Shown one piece after another: positions 17,093 to 26,563 of a stretch of 64,000 bases of DNA. The notes beneath the pieces were generated by a model. That model was not told the origin of the DNA and made no database searches. It worked only from the letters and a program-made list of their open reading frames with translations. Where the stretch lies: NCBI RefSeq assembly GCF_017308985.1, contig NZ_JADWPE010000002.1:558001-622000 (forward strand). The letters run 5' to 3'. A program made the translations under genes and the position numbers. The stretch comes from Lysobacter changpingensis. GTDB taxonomy: Bacteria > Pseudomonadota > Gammaproteobacteria > Xanthomonadales > Xanthomonadaceae. Position 1 is the stretch's first letter. Each line of letters begins with the position of its first letter.

Positions 17093-17172
17093 TTGTAGCC
17101 CGGTAAGCGATGCGCACCCGGGAACGCGACCGCCTCTCCAACCCGGGTGCGCTTCGCTTGCCCGGGCTACAA
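17093..17172. repeat. 80-bp palindromic repeat, copy 2
   Basis: Same element as at 16844, 249 bp away and in the same orientation, with one base lost and one changed in the left arm (CCCGGTAAGCGATG). The spacer is almost identical to copy 1, so this looks like a local duplication. Confidence 0.88.
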
Positions 17173-17302
17173 AAGAACATCGTCGTCCGGGAACACCATC
17201 ATCCCAAGCAGTTCACCGATGAAAGAGTGCCCGTGCGAAGTGCCGGCAAGCTACCCCTTCATCGCAACGCCGGTGAAAGACCCACCGTCGGCGCAAATCC
17301 AC

Positions 17303-19543
17303 TCAGCGCGTGGCCGACGCCCGATCCAGGTGCCGCTTCACCTGACGCATCGCCTCGTCGAAGGCGGTGCGCTCCGCGCCGATGGTCAGTCGACCGGTGC
17401 CGGCGAGCGAAGCGAGTTCCTCCGCCGAGGCGACCAGCACGCGCAGGCCGCGACGGTTCACCAGCAGGTAGCGCGAGGTGAGCGGGCTGAGCCAGGCGAC
17501 CTTCACCGCCGTGCTCTCGCCTTCGGTACTGCTCAGACGCAGCCAGTCGCCGACTTCCAGCGTGCGCATGCGGTCGGCGAGCAGCGGATCGTGGCGCACC
17601 TCGTCGGTGCCGCCGGCCAGCCACAGGCGGCGCTCGGCCTCGCCCGCATCGTCCTCGGGCATCGCCAGCGGCGACACCGGGCGCTGGCGGCGCGGCGTGT
17701 CGGGCGTCGCCAGCGCACGCACCAGGCCGGCCATGCCGTGCTGCGCGGCGCTGTCGTCCAGGCCGGAACTGGCCAGGCATTCGATGATCGCCGGCTGCAA
17801 CGCGAGCAACTGGTCGGCCAGCTCGCGACCGCGGCCTTCCTCGGCCAGGCGATCGGCCATCACCAGCGCATCGCCGAGCGCGATGGCTTCGGCGTGGCGA
17901 CGCTGGTCGGTGTTCTCGCGCAATAGCATCTGCACCAGATGATGGCGCCACGGCATGGCGAGGAAATCCGCCACCGCCTGCGTCAGCGTCGAGTCGGCCA
18001 GGCGCTCTTCCAGCGCCGATTCGGCCTGCGCGCGCGCGGCGCCGAGGCGCTCGCGGCCGTAGGTTGCCTTGGCGGCGCGCTGCTCCTGCAGTTCGAAACG
18101 ACGGCGCTGCTGCGCGAGGAGGGCGTCGAGCTCGGCGTGCGCCATCTCGAACACCGCCAGGTCCTCGTTGTAATCGGCGACGATGCGTTGCGAGATCTCG
18201 GTGGCGCGGTCGAGCAGCTCGCGATCCTGCGGGGTTTCGCCGTCGTTGCCTTCGCAGGCTTCGGTGATCGCGTCGAGCAGCCGGCGCGCCGGGTGTTCGC
18301 GCTTGACGAAAACGGCGTTGTCGGTGAGCGCGACCTTGACGTATGGCAGCACGAGGCGCGCGTACAGGCGACGCGCACGATCCTGCAGCGCGTTGTGGTG
18401 GAACAGCGAATCGAACAGCATCGCGACCAGATCGATCGCGTCCTCTTCTTCCGGACTGAAGCAGGCCTGGTCCGGGTTGAGGCCCAACCGGCGCGCGCCG
18501 TCCTGGAGGTGGTCGCGAATGGTCTCGCCCAGCCGGCCCGACACGGCCAGCGCACGGGCGAACGCATCCGGCGGCTCGGCCTGCAGCAGCGAGGCGACGC
18601 TGAGGATCTCGTCCACGCGCATTTCGCGGCGCTGCATGACCGGGCGATCGGACATGCCGGCGGGACCTGCGGCCACGTCGCCGCGGGAGATCGAATCGCG
18701 CCAGGCATGCAACTGGCTGCGCAGCTGCGCCAGTTCCTGCGCCATCGACGCGATGTCCTGTTGCGACATCGGCGGACTGGACGGACGTGCCGGCGGCGGG
18801 CCGTACTCCGGTGCCCCGAACCCGTCCTGGGGTGGATAGGTGCCGTAACCAGGTGCGGGCGGGGCGGGCTCGTTCCGCCGGAAATTCTCCTGCGAACGCG
18901 CGATCGGCGCGCCATAGCCCGAACTGCCGAGCAGCGCGTTCACGCGCGCGTAGAGATCGCCGAGCAGGCGGATCAGTTCGTTTTCGTAATGACGGAACAG
19001 CCGTCCGCGCAGCGTGTCGGGTACCTGCGCATCCTGAAGGGTCTGCGAGAACGCGGTGACCAGGCGCTCCGGGCCGATCGGGTTCGTCCCCGACGGCACG
19101 CGCATCGTGTCGGAGAGCGTCTGCAGGCGCCCCTGCAGCGTGTCCAGCGGGCGCGCGAAGCGCGCCACCAGCGATTCGTTGAGGCGACCGCTGGCCAGTT
19201 CGTATTCCAGCTGCTGTTCGTCGAGCAGGCGCAGCGGGACGTCACCGCCGCTGCGGATGCGCAGCGCGCGGAAGTCGTCGAAGGCCTGCGCGATCTGCTG
19301 GCGGAACTTCATGACGTGCGTGGCCTGGTGCTGGCGCAGCATCCACAACGCCGCCTGTTCCTCATAATGGTTGGTCTTGCCGTCGCCCTTGAGCATGGCG
19401 ACCTTCAGGGCATCCTCGACCGGGCCATAGAGCGTGCCCGGCAGGCCGCCGAGGACCTCCAGGGACAGACGCTTGATTTCCTCGAGCACGCGCAAGGGAT
19501 CGGTACGCGTGGCTTGAGCGACGCCGTGCGGGTAGCCGGACAC
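17303..19543 (-). CDS. DUF1631 family protein
   Basis: 746 residues, cytoplasmic, mostly helical. It matches the DUF1631 family: N-terminal LEVLGGLPGTLYGPVEDALF-type helices, a Pro-rich linker around residues 215-260, a long charged helical region with AVFVKREHPARRLLDAIT, and a beta-rich C-terminus (VGDWLRLSSTEGES, RYLLVNRRGLRV) that resembles a PilZ-like c-di-GMP domain. If so, it may link c-di-GMP to an unknown process; that is inference, as the RxxxR motif is not clear. It is divergent from the nitroreductase. Confidence 0.8.
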   Translation of the reverse strand: MSGYPHGVAQATRTDPLRVLEEIKRLSLEVLGGLPGTLYGPVEDALKVAMLKGDGKTNHYEEQAALWMLRQHQATHVMKFRQQIAQAFDDFRALRIRSGGDVPLRLLDEQQLEYELASGRLNESLVARFARPLDTLQGRLQTLSDTMRVPSGTNPIGPERLVTAFSQTLQDAQVPDTLRGRLFRHYENELIRLLGDLYARVNALLGSSGYGAPIARSQENFRRNEPAPPAPGYGTYPPQDGFGAPEYGPPPARPSSPPMSQQDIASMAQELAQLRSQLHAWRDSISRGDVAAGPAGMSDRPVMQRREMRVDEILSVASLLQAEPPDAFARALAVSGRLGETIRDHLQDGARRLGLNPDQACFSPEEEDAIDLVAMLFDSLFHHNALQDRARRLYARLVLPYVKVALTDNAVFVKREHPARRLLDAITEACEGNDGETPQDRELLDRATEISQRIVADYNEDLAVFEMAHAELDALLAQQRRRFELQEQRAAKATYGRERLGAARAQAESALEERLADSTLTQAVADFLAMPWRHHLVQMLLRENTDQRRHAEAIALGDALVMADRLAEEGRGRELADQLLALQPAIIECLASSGLDDSAAQHGMAGLVRALATPDTPRRQRPVSPLAMPEDDAGEAERRLWLAGGTDEVRHDPLLADRMRTLEVGDWLRLSSTEGESTAVKVAWLSPLTSRYLLVNRRGLRVLVASAEELASLAGTGRLTIGAERTAFDEAMRQVKRHLDRASATR

Positions 19544-19687
19544 TTCGATGTCCCCTGTTACATCCTGAAGCGGAGCGAAGATTTGAAGCTGAAGTTAGGA
19601 CCGAACCTGCCGCTTGCCGGCAGTTCCCCGGCACATAGTGGCAAGATACGACACCTCTTGCAGGCCCACATTAGACAATTGTGACTG

Positions 19688-20290
19688 ATGTCGCTAAACA
19701 CTTCTGATACCCGGCAAATCGATCAGGCCCTGGCGGGTCTGGACGCCCGCCGGTCGGTGCCGCCGAAGCAGCTCGGCGAGCCCGCTCCCGACCCGGACAC
19801 CCTCCTGCGCATGCTCCAGTCGGCCGTCCGCGTGCCCGACCACGGCAAGCGCGTGCCGTTCCGCTTCCTGAGCTTCCGGGGCGAGGCCCGGCACGCCTTC
19901 GGCGAGCGCCTGGCCGCCCGCAGCCGCGAGCGCGACCCGGAGGCCAGCGAGGCGGTGTTCGAGAAGGACCGTACGCGATTCTCGCACGCCCCACTGGTGG
20001 TGGCGGTCATCGCCCGGCTCGGGCCGGACGAAAAGATTCCTGAATCCGAGCGGTTCTCCACGGCCTCCTGCGTCTGCTTCGCCCTGCTCCAGGCCGCCCA
20101 GGCGCTTGGGTTCGGCGCGATCTGGCTGACCGGCTGGCTGGCCTACGACGCCGAAGTCGCCGGCTGGCTGGGCCTGGCCGAACACGAGCGCGTGGTCGGC
20201 TACATCCACATCGGCACGCCGAAGCTGGACGCCCCCGAACGCGAACGCCCCGACCCGCACGAGCTGCTGTCCGAATGGACGCCGGCATGA
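19688..20290 (+). CDS. Nitroreductase family protein, YdjA-like
   Basis: 200 residues. FMN-dependent nitroreductase fold: an N-terminal RRSVPPKQL, PDHGKRVPFRF and the conserved LLQAAQALGFGAIWLTGW helix plus VVGYIHIGTP near the end. The short length and PDHGKRxPFRF motif point to the YdjA subgroup. Substrate unknown. Stop and next start overlap as ATGA. Confidence 0.85.
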   Translation: MSLNTSDTRQIDQALAGLDARRSVPPKQLGEPAPDPDTLLRMLQSAVRVPDHGKRVPFRFLSFRGEARHAFGERLAARSRERDPEASEAVFEKDRTRFSHAPLVVAVIARLGPDEKIPESERFSTASCVCFALLQAAQALGFGAIWLTGWLAYDAEVAGWLGLAEHERVVGYIHIGTPKLDAPERERPDPHELLSEWTPA

Positions 20291-21231
20291 GCACGCCCGT
20301 CGCCACGGCGTCCGCATCGTCGGGCACGCTCTATCTCGTCGACGCGAGCATGTACGTGTTCCGCGCGTGGCATTCGATGCCCAACGAGTTCCACGACACC
20401 GAGGGATGGCCGACCAACGCCGTGCACGGCTTCGCGCGGTTCCTGCTGGAGCTGCTCGACCGCGCGCGCCCGCAGCACATCGCCATCGCCTTCGATGAAG
20501 CGCTGGACTCGTGCTTCCGCAACGCGATCTACCCGGCCTACAAGGCCAATCGCGAATCGGCGCCGGAAGAGCTGCGCCGCCAGTTCGTCCACTGCCGCAC
20601 GCTGTGCGCGGCGCTCGGGCTGGCGGTGCTCTCGCACGGCGAGTACGAGGCCGACGACCTGATCGGCAGCGCCGTCGCGGCCTCGCGCGCGCATGGGTTC
20701 CGCTCGGTGATCGTCTCGGCCGACAAGGATCTCTCGCAGCTGCTGGGCGACCACGACGAGCAGTGGGACTTCGCCAAGGGCCAGCGCTGGGGCGCGGCCG
20801 GCGTGCCGGAGCGCCACGGCGTGGGCGCGCACCAGATCGCCGACTACCTCGCGCTGACCGGCGACGCGGTGGACAACATCCCGGGCGTGCCGGGCATCGG
20901 CGCCAAGACCGCCGCCGCGCTGCTGGCGCACTTCGGCACGCTCGACGCGCTGCTCGATCGGGTGGAGGAAGTGCCGTTCCTGCGCCTTCGCGGCGCCGCG
21001 TCCACCGCCGCGAAGCTGCGCCAGCACCGCGACCAGGCGTTGCTGTGCCGTCGGCTGACGACGATCGCGCTGGATGCGCCGCTGGGCGAGACCTCGCTGC
21101 ATTTCGCACGCGGCGCGGCGGACGCGGCGATCCTCGGGACGCTGTGCGATGGCCTGCGCTTCGGCCCGATGACGCGCCGGCGGCTGTACCAGTCGGCCGG
21201 GCTCGACTTCGCTCCGTCACAGGCTCCGTAA
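20287..21231 (+). CDS. 5'-3' exonuclease (FEN/ExoIX family)
   Basis: 314 residues. PIN-like FEN domain (LYLVDASMYVFRAWHS, CFRNAIYPAYKANRE, EYEADDLIGSA, VSADKDLSQLL) followed by the helix-hairpin-helix H3TH (GDAVDNIPGVPGIGAKTAAALL). It is a stand-alone version of the Pol I 5' nuclease domain and should act on DNA flaps or replication intermediates. Metal ligands of the first site (D in VDAS, E and D in YEADD, D in SADKD) are present. Coupled by a four-base overlap to the nitroreductase. Confidence 0.9.
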   Translation: MSTPVATASASSGTLYLVDASMYVFRAWHSMPNEFHDTEGWPTNAVHGFARFLLELLDRARPQHIAIAFDEALDSCFRNAIYPAYKANRESAPEELRRQFVHCRTLCAALGLAVLSHGEYEADDLIGSAVAASRAHGFRSVIVSADKDLSQLLGDHDEQWDFAKGQRWGAAGVPERHGVGAHQIADYLALTGDAVDNIPGVPGIGAKTAAALLAHFGTLDALLDRVEEVPFLRLRGAASTAAKLRQHRDQALLCRRLTTIALDAPLGETSLHFARGAADAAILGTLCDGLRFGPMTRRRLYQSAGLDFAPSQAP

Positions 21232-21264
21232 TAGCATCGGGCGATCACCCTCGACGCGAACCGC

Positions 21265-21834
21265 ATGAACGCGAACCCCGCCGGACACGACGAAAACGAA
21301 CCCATCGAAACCCTGTACGAAGGCCCGTGGCTGCGCATGCTGCGGCGCGGCCGTTGGGAATACGTGGAACGCACGACCGGCGAAGGCATGGCGGTGATCG
21401 TCATCGCCGTGACGCCGCAGGACAAGCTGCTGTTCGTCGAGCAGTTCCGCGTGCCGCTGGGCGCGCCGACGATCGAAATGCCGGCCGGCCTGGTCGGCGA
21501 CAACCACGACACCGACACGCTGGAAGCCGCCGCGGGGCGCGAGCTGATCGAGGAAACCGGCTGGGCCGCGCAGCGCCTGGAAGTGCTGCTGGTCGGCCCC
21601 ACTTCGGCCGGCATGAGCAGCGAACGCATCGCCTTCGTGCGCGCGCGCGGGCTTTCCAGGGTCGGCAGCGGCGGCGGTGTCGACAACGAGCAGATCACCG
21701 TGCACGAAGTCCCGCGCGCGCAGGCGCCGGCGTGGCTGATGCAGAAGCAGCGCGAGGGCTATGAGCTCGATCTCAAGCTCTGGGCGGGCCTGTGGATGCT
21801 CGAGCACAACCCGGACGGCTCGCCGGCGGATTGA
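21265..21834 (+). CDS. Nudix hydrolase, ADP-ribose pyrophosphatase type
   Basis: 189 residues. The Nudix box reads GDNHDTDTLEAAAGRELIEE then TGW: the REL-EE-TG core is intact but the first glutamate position of the box is Asp. Upstream IEMPAGLVGD and downstream GMSSERIAFVRA are typical of ADPR pyrophosphatases (NudF/YffH group). Substrate specificity is inferred. It follows the exonuclease gene by 33 bp, likely the same operon. Confidence 0.85.
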   Translation: MNANPAGHDENEPIETLYEGPWLRMLRRGRWEYVERTTGEGMAVIVIAVTPQDKLLFVEQFRVPLGAPTIEMPAGLVGDNHDTDTLEAAAGRELIEETGWAAQRLEVLLVGPTSAGMSSERIAFVRARGLSRVGSGGGVDNEQITVHEVPRAQAPAWLMQKQREGYELDLKLWAGLWMLEHNPDGSPAD

Positions 21835-21864
21835 TCCGCCGCCCCACTGCGCGAGCTTTTGCCT

Positions 21865-21942
21865 TTGTAGCCCGGGTAAGCGAAGCGCACCCGGGACCTG
21901 TCACGCCTGACCCCGGGTGCGCTTCGCGTACCCGGGCTACAA
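21865..21942. repeat. 80-bp palindromic repeat, copy 3
   Basis: Left arm starts TTGTAGCCCGGGTAAGCGAA; right arm 21912-21942 has one change (TTCGCGTACC). It lies between the convergent Nudix and MFS genes and could act as their shared terminator. Confidence 0.9.
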
Positions 21943-21957
21943 AAGCAAAACCGCAGC

Positions 21958-23370
21958 TCAGCCCTGCATGTCCTCCAGTTCCACGCCTCGCGTCTCACGC
22001 ACCGCACGCAGCACGAACACCAGCGACACCAGCGCGAACGTCGCGTACAGGCCATAGGCGAAGCTCAGTCCGATCTCCGCCAGCGACGGGAAACTCACCG
22101 TGATGGCGAAGTTCGCCAGCCATTGCGCGGACGCCGCGACGGCGAGCGCGATCGCGCGGATGCGGTTGGGGAACATCTCGCCGAGCAGCACCCACACCAT
22201 CGGCCCCCAGCTCAGGCCGAAGAACACGACGTAGGCGTTCGCCGACACCAGCGCCACGATGTTCCAGGGCGGCGGCAGCGACAGCGCCGTCCCATTGCCG
22301 ACCGCCTGCGCGAAGCACAGCGCCATCAGCCCGAGCGTCACCGTCATGCCGATCGAACCGATGATCAGCAGCGGCTTGCGCCCGATGCGGTCCACCAGCG
22401 CGATCGCCAGCAGCGTCACCAGCACGTTCACGATCGAGGTGACCACGGTGATGGTGAAGGCGTCCGACTCGCTGAAACCGACCGAATGCCACAGCGTGGC
22501 GCTGTAGTAGAAGATCACGTTGATGCCGACCGCCTGCTGGAACACCGACAGTGCGATGCCCACCCACACCACCGGCAGCAGGCCGAAGCGCGGACCGCGC
22601 AGGTCGCGCAGGCGCGGGCGCACCTCGCTGGCGAGGCTTCGGCGGATGTCCTGCAGTTTCTGCTCCAGCGCCGGGCCGTCCTCCAGCGCGAGCACCTGCC
22701 GCAGCACGCCACGCGCTTCGTCGATGCGCCCCTTGGCGACCAGATGGCGCGGCGACTCGGGAACGCCCAGCACCAGCGTGCCGTAGACCAGCGCCGGCAC
22801 CGTCGCGACGAGGAACATCCAGCGCCACGCCTCCAGCCCCAGCCATGCCGGCTTCGCGGCACCGCCGGCGACACCGGCGATCCACGCATCGCTGAGCAGC
22901 GCCGCGAAGATGCCGAGCACGATCGCCAGCTGCTGCAGCGAACCCAAACGTCCACGCACGTGCGCGGGCGAGACTTCGGCGATGTAGGCCGGCGCGATCA
23001 CCGACGCCACGCCGATGCCGACGCCGCCGACGAAGCGCCAGGCGATCAGGTCCCACAGCCCGATCACCAGCCCCGAGCCGATCGCGCTGGCGGCCAGCAG
23101 CACCGCGGCGACCTGCATCGTGCGCACGCGTCCCCAGCGGTCGGCGACGGGACCTGCGTACCACGCGCCCAGCGCCGCGCCGAGCAGCGCGCACGACACC
23201 GCGAAGCCGATGCGCGCCGCGTCCAGCGCGAAGCCGCCGCGGATCGCATCGACCGCGCCGTTGATCACCGCCGAATCGAAGCCGAACAAAAAGCCGCCCA
23301 TCGCGGCGGCCAGGGAAATCAGCACCACGCGCGAAGTGGCGTGCTGCTGCGCATGCACCAAGGTATCCAT
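21958..23370 (-). CDS. MFS transporter, sugar porter family
   Basis: 470 residues, 12 predicted helices. Sugar-porter signatures: GFLFGFDSAVINGA in helix 1, DRWGRVRTM after helix 2, WRFVGGVGIGVAS, PESPRHLVAKGR in the central loop, FQQAVGINVIFYYS in helix 7 and DRIGRKPLLIIG after helix 8. Likely proton-sugar symport at the inner membrane. No sugar kinase or regulator is adjacent, so the substrate cannot be inferred. Confidence 0.9.
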   Translation of the reverse strand: MDTLVHAQQHATSRVVLISLAAAMGGFLFGFDSAVINGAVDAIRGGFALDAARIGFAVSCALLGAALGAWYAGPVADRWGRVRTMQVAAVLLAASAIGSGLVIGLWDLIAWRFVGGVGIGVASVIAPAYIAEVSPAHVRGRLGSLQQLAIVLGIFAALLSDAWIAGVAGGAAKPAWLGLEAWRWMFLVATVPALVYGTLVLGVPESPRHLVAKGRIDEARGVLRQVLALEDGPALEQKLQDIRRSLASEVRPRLRDLRGPRFGLLPVVWVGIALSVFQQAVGINVIFYYSATLWHSVGFSESDAFTITVVTSIVNVLVTLLAIALVDRIGRKPLLIIGSIGMTVTLGLMALCFAQAVGNGTALSLPPPWNIVALVSANAYVVFFGLSWGPMVWVLLGEMFPNRIRAIALAVAASAQWLANFAITVSFPSLAEIGLSFAYGLYATFALVSLVFVLRAVRETRGVELEDMQG

Positions 23371-23459
23371 CGTCTCTCCCGGGCACCCACGGTGGGCACC
23401 ATGCGCGGCCGATTGTGCGCGGCCGGGCGGACGGCGGAAGGGCTGAATACGTATGCATG

Positions 23460-23488
23460 CGCCGGAGCCGGTCGATCCGGCTCCGGCG
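23460..23488 (-). terminator. Terminator-like hairpin after pip
   Basis: Perfect 12-bp stem CGCCGGAGCCGG with a five-base loop, 12 bp past the pip stop on the minus strand. No T-run on that strand. Confidence 0.55.
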
Positions 23489-23500
23489 ATTGGGAAAAAG

Positions 23501-24445
23501 TCAGCCCGCGCAACGGTCCGTGGCGCGTACCAGCGCGTCGACGTTCTCCGCTTCGAACGCGGAGTGGCCGGAGGCCGGCGTGATCTCCAGGTCAGCCTTC
23601 GGCCACGCCTTTTTCAGATCCCACGCGTTGGCGACCGGGCACACCACGTCGTAGCGGCCGTGCACGATCACGCCCGGGATGTCGGCGATGCGATGCGTGT
23701 CGCGCAGCAGCTGGTCGTCGACCTCGAAAAATCCGCCGTTGACGAAGTAGTGGTTTTCGATCCGCGCGAACGCGAGCGCGAACTGCGGGTCTTCGTGGCT
23801 CGCCGCGAAGTCCGGATCGATGTGCAGGAAACTCGTCGCGCCTTCCCACACGCTCCATGCCTTCGCCGCCGCCAGGCGAGTGGCTTCGTCGGGCGAGGTC
23901 AGGCGGCGATGGAAGGCGCTGATCAGGTCGTGCCGTTCGTCCGCCGGGATGGCCGAGAGGTAGTGCTCCCACGCATCCGGGAACAGGCGCGAGGCGCCTT
24001 CCTGGTAGAACCATTCCAGCTCCCAGCGACGCAGCATGAAGATGCCGCGCAGCACCAGTTCGGTGACGCGCTGCGGATGCGTCTGCGCGTAGGCGAGCGC
24101 GAGCGTGGAACCCCATGAGCCGCCGAACACCTGCCAGCGGTCGATGCCCAGCTTCCCGCGCAGCCGTTCGATGTCGGCGACGAGGTCCCAGGTGGTGTTG
24201 TCGACCAGGTCCGCGTGCGGCGTCGAACGCCCGCTGCCGCGCTGGTCGAACAGCACGATGCGGTAGCGCGATGGATCGTGGAAACGCCGCATCTTCGCGC
24301 TGCACCCCGCGCCCGGACCGCCGTGCAGCAGCACGACCGGCTTGCCGTCGGGATTGCCGCACTGCTCGAAGTACAGCGTGTGGCGCCCGTCGACCTGGAG
24401 CGTGCCGCTGTCGAAGGGTTCGATCTCGGGATAAAGCGTGCGCAT
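23501..24445 (-). CDS. pip: Proline iminopeptidase
   Basis: 314 residues, S33 alpha/beta hydrolase. Oxyanion loop HGGPGAGCS, then DQRGSGRSTPHA, nucleophile Ser in GGSWGSTLAL (about residue 110), Asp in HGRYDVVCP and His in SGHSAFE. It releases N-terminal proline from peptides in the cytoplasm. The length and all motifs match the xanthomonad enzyme, which was a structural model of the family. A single gene, divergent from the Ax21-like gene. Confidence 0.95.
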   Translation of the reverse strand: MRTLYPEIEPFDSGTLQVDGRHTLYFEQCGNPDGKPVVLLHGGPGAGCSAKMRRFHDPSRYRIVLFDQRGSGRSTPHADLVDNTTWDLVADIERLRGKLGIDRWQVFGGSWGSTLALAYAQTHPQRVTELVLRGIFMLRRWELEWFYQEGASRLFPDAWEHYLSAIPADERHDLISAFHRRLTSPDEATRLAAAKAWSVWEGATSFLHIDPDFAASHEDPQFALAFARIENHYFVNGGFFEVDDQLLRDTHRIADIPGVIVHGRYDVVCPVANAWDLKKAWPKADLEITPASGHSAFEAENVDALVRATDRCAG

Positions 24446-24611
24446 CGCGTGCTCTCGTGGGAGGAGTCCGGAAATTCTAGCGCGCGGGCCGATGACGACC
24501 TTTTCTCGGGAAACGAATTTTTAAGAACCGTCCGATGTGGGGTCCGGTGCCGCGCGGCTTTACTGCGCACCGCCCGGCGTCCGCCGGGGATCCCCCTGAT
24601 GAGGAACACCC

Positions 24612-25235
24612 GTGAAGAAGTCTTTCCTTGCCCTGGCGCTCGCCGCCGTTCCGTTCTTCGCCGCGGCCAGCGAGGCCAACGACATCGGCTACAACTACGT
24701 GCAGCTCGACTACGTCTACCAGGACGGCGCGCAGATCGACGGCGTCAACGCCTACCCGAATGGCGGCAACCTGAGCGGCTCGTACGCGTTCACCGACAAC
24801 GTGTTCGGCACGGCCAGCTGGGGCTGGACCGAGGACTCGGGCTACCACGCCAAGTACAAGGACCCGAACTGGTCGCTGGGCCTGGGCTTCAACACCGCCA
24901 TCGGCGCGAACGCCGACTGGGTCTCGCAGATCAAGTACATCGACAGCGACGCGCGCGTCCGTCTGGACCGTGATTTCTGGGTCTGCGACGACTGCCGCTT
25001 CGACCTGGACTACCAGGGCGGCCAGATCAGCACCGGCGTGCTGGGCCGCGTCTTCGACGGCCTGACCGCCAACGCCTACCTCGGCTACGAGGACTACAAC
25101 CACAACTACGACGGCAACTTCTTCGCCGAGTTCGGCATGGTCTATGCCTTCAACAAGACTTGGGGCCTGCACGGCGGCCTGCGCCTGGCCGAAGGCGTCG
25201 ACACCTACTCGCTGGGCGTTCGCGCGAGCTTCTGA
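24612..25235 (+). CDS. Ax21-like outer-membrane beta-barrel protein
   Basis: 207 residues with GTG start (GATGAGGAAC ahead) and a signal peptide MKKSFLALALAAVPFFAAAS cleaved near residue 20. The mature part alternates as an eight-strand-type small barrel, with NYVQLDYVY at the start, AYLGYEDYNH in the middle, the late motif KTWGLHGGLRLAEG and a terminal aromatic F typical of BAM substrates. This pattern (NYV..., GYEDY, W-GL-G--KLAEG) matches the Ax21/Omp family of Xanthomonas and Lysobacter. Two Cys in VCDDCRFD are unusual for such a barrel. Exact role is unknown. Confidence 0.8.
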   Translation: MKKSFLALALAAVPFFAAASEANDIGYNYVQLDYVYQDGAQIDGVNAYPNGGNLSGSYAFTDNVFGTASWGWTEDSGYHAKYKDPNWSLGLGFNTAIGANADWVSQIKYIDSDARVRLDRDFWVCDDCRFDLDYQGGQISTGVLGRVFDGLTANAYLGYEDYNHNYDGNFFAEFGMVYAFNKTWGLHGGLRLAEGVDTYSLGVRASF

Positions 25236-25262
25236 GTCGGGGTTGTTTCCCGGCGTTGTACG

Positions 25263-25290
25263 AAAGGGCCCGCTTTGCGGGCCCTTTTTT
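25263..25290 (+). terminator. Rho-independent terminator of the Ax21-like gene
   Basis: Stem AAAGGGCCCGC/GCGGGCCCTTT with a TTT loop followed by a T-run, 28 bp past the stop. The best intrinsic terminator in the window. Confidence 0.92.
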
Positions 25291-25400
25291 GCGCGTGAAC
25301 TTCCTGGTCGCGAGTTCCTGGTCGCAAGCCTTTTGCGTCGCGAACGCTTGTGGTGTGGACGTCGCGTCTGTCGCTGTGGACGTTTCTGTCGCTCTGGATG

Positions 25401-25480
25401 TTGTAGCCCGGGTAAGCGAAGCGCACCCGGGTGCGCGGTCGCCTCTCCTTCCCGGTGCGCTTCGCTTACCCGGGCTACAA
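25401..25480. repeat. 80-bp palindromic repeat, copy 4
   Basis: Left arm starts TTGTAGCCCGGGTAAGCGAA and extends into CACCCGGGTGCGCG; the right arm has lost two bases (CCCGGTGCGC). Preceded by GGATG as in copies 1 and 2 (GATG). Lies between convergent genes, in a 343-bp gap without other coding signals. Confidence 0.88.
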
Positions 25481-25505
25481 CAGCAAACCTTCGTCCGAGA
25501 AGATC

Positions 25506-25560
25506 GTCATCCCGGCGCAACCCGGGACGACTAGCAATGGCCAGCTTTCGCTGGAACGAC
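25506..25560. repeat. Two copies of the 24-bp hairpin repeat, in opposite orientation
   Basis: 25506-25529 (GTCATCCCGGCGCAACCCGG) and the reverse-oriented 25541-25560 (CCAGCTTTCGCTGGAACGAC). They follow the 80-bp palindrome, as in the 16.9-kb gap. Confidence 0.7.
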
Positions 25561-25578
25561 GGTGAGGTGGGGAATCGA

Positions 25579-26460
25579 TTACGCGCCCACCCGCCCCAAC
25601 GTCACCCGATCGCGCCGCTCCCAATCCTGCACCGTCTCGACCGCGTCGAAGCCCGCGTGTTCGAAGATCGACCGTACCGCGGCACCCTGATCCCAGCCGT
25701 GCTCCACCAGCAACCAGCCGCCCGGATTCAGATGCATCGGCGCATGAGCCGCAATGCGACGGATATCGTCGAGCCCGTCCGCGCCCGACGCCAGCGCACT
25801 CGCCGGCTCGAAACGCAGATCCCCCAGCTTCAGATGCGCATCGTCATCGGCGATGTAGGGCGGATTGCTCGCGATCAGATCGAAGCGGTCGTCCGCGAGC
25901 GGCGCGAACCAGTCGCCTTCGCGGAACTGCACGCGCGACAGGCCCAGCGCGTTCGCATTCGCCTGCGCCACCGCCAGCGCCGCCGCGCTCGCATCCGTCG
26001 CCACTACCTGCGCGAGCGGGCGTTCGAAGGCGATCGCCAGCGCGATCGCGCCCGTTCCGGTGCCCAGGTCCGCCACGCGCAGCGACACGCCTTCCGGCAG
26101 GCGTTCCAGGACGAGTTCGACCAGCCGCTCGGTTTCCGGACGCGGAATCAGCGTCGCGGGCGTCACCGCCAGGTCGAACCGCCAGAACCCCCGATGGCCG
26201 AGCAGGTGCGCGACCGGCTCACCGGCGAGGCGGCGCTGCAGCAGGCGCTCGAATTCGGCCTGGCGCGCGATCGGCGGAACGTCGTCCCGATGCGTGTACA
26301 GCCAGGTCGGGCCCACGCCCAGCGCGTGGGTGAGCAGGCGCTCCGCCTCGGCGCGCGCCTCGTCGCCGGGCAAACGGCGCGTGGCAGCGGCGAGGAGTTC
26401 GCCGACCGTGGCCGGCGTCGGGCCGTCGCCGGCGTCGAGGGAGCGAAGGTCGTCATGCAT
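25579..26460 (-). CDS. prmC: Peptide chain release factor N5-glutamine methyltransferase
   Basis: 293 residues. N-terminal helical domain, then a Rossmann SAM-binding fold with [15 protein letters not shown] and the catalytic SNPPYI (about residue 198), followed by [14 protein letters not shown], the PrmC signature. It methylates the GGQ glutamine of RF1/RF2. In many bacteria it follows prfA; here it is alone and divergent from ahpC. Start at ATG 26460 (MHDDLRS). Confidence 0.93.
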   Translation of the reverse strand: MHDDLRSLDAGDGPTPATVGELLAAATRRLPGDEARAEAERLLTHALGVGPTWLYTHRDDVPPIARQAEFERLLQRRLAGEPVAHLLGHRGFWRFDLAVTPATLIPRPETERLVELVLERLPEGVSLRVADLGTGTGAIALAIAFERPLAQVVATDASAAALAVAQANANALGLSRVQFREGDWFAPLADDRFDLIASNPPYIADDDAHLKLGDLRFEPASALASGADGLDDIRRIAAHAPMHLNPGGWLLVEHGWDQGAAVRSIFEHAGFDAVETVQDWERRDRVTLGRVGA

Positions 26461-26563
26461 CCCGCATTTTCGCCTGCCGCGGCCCGCGCAGGGAGGCCTT
26501 GCGCGGCGCTCCACCACCCGCATGTCGAATGGGTGCCGGGCTTCCTATCGGCCCGACATGTCC

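Larger units (their letters stand above)
16682..17302. other. Repeat-rich gap between convergent pntA1 and the DUF1631 gene
   Basis: 620 bp with no credible gene. It contains two full copies of the 80-bp palindrome and two copies of the 24-bp GTCATCCCGGCGAAGG-type hairpin repeat, listed separately. Short ORFs here are made of repeat sequence. Confidence 0.8.

Noticed and set aside
16844-17172. CRISPR array (two similar palindromes at 249 bp spacing)
   Set aside because: Only two units here, with a long unique interval and with copies scattered over 14 kb; these are dispersed palindromes, not a direct-repeat array.
24505-24530. AT-rich patch before the Ax21-like gene as a phage or insertion site
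   Set aside because: It is a short segment in a promoter region and has no repeats or integrase nearby.
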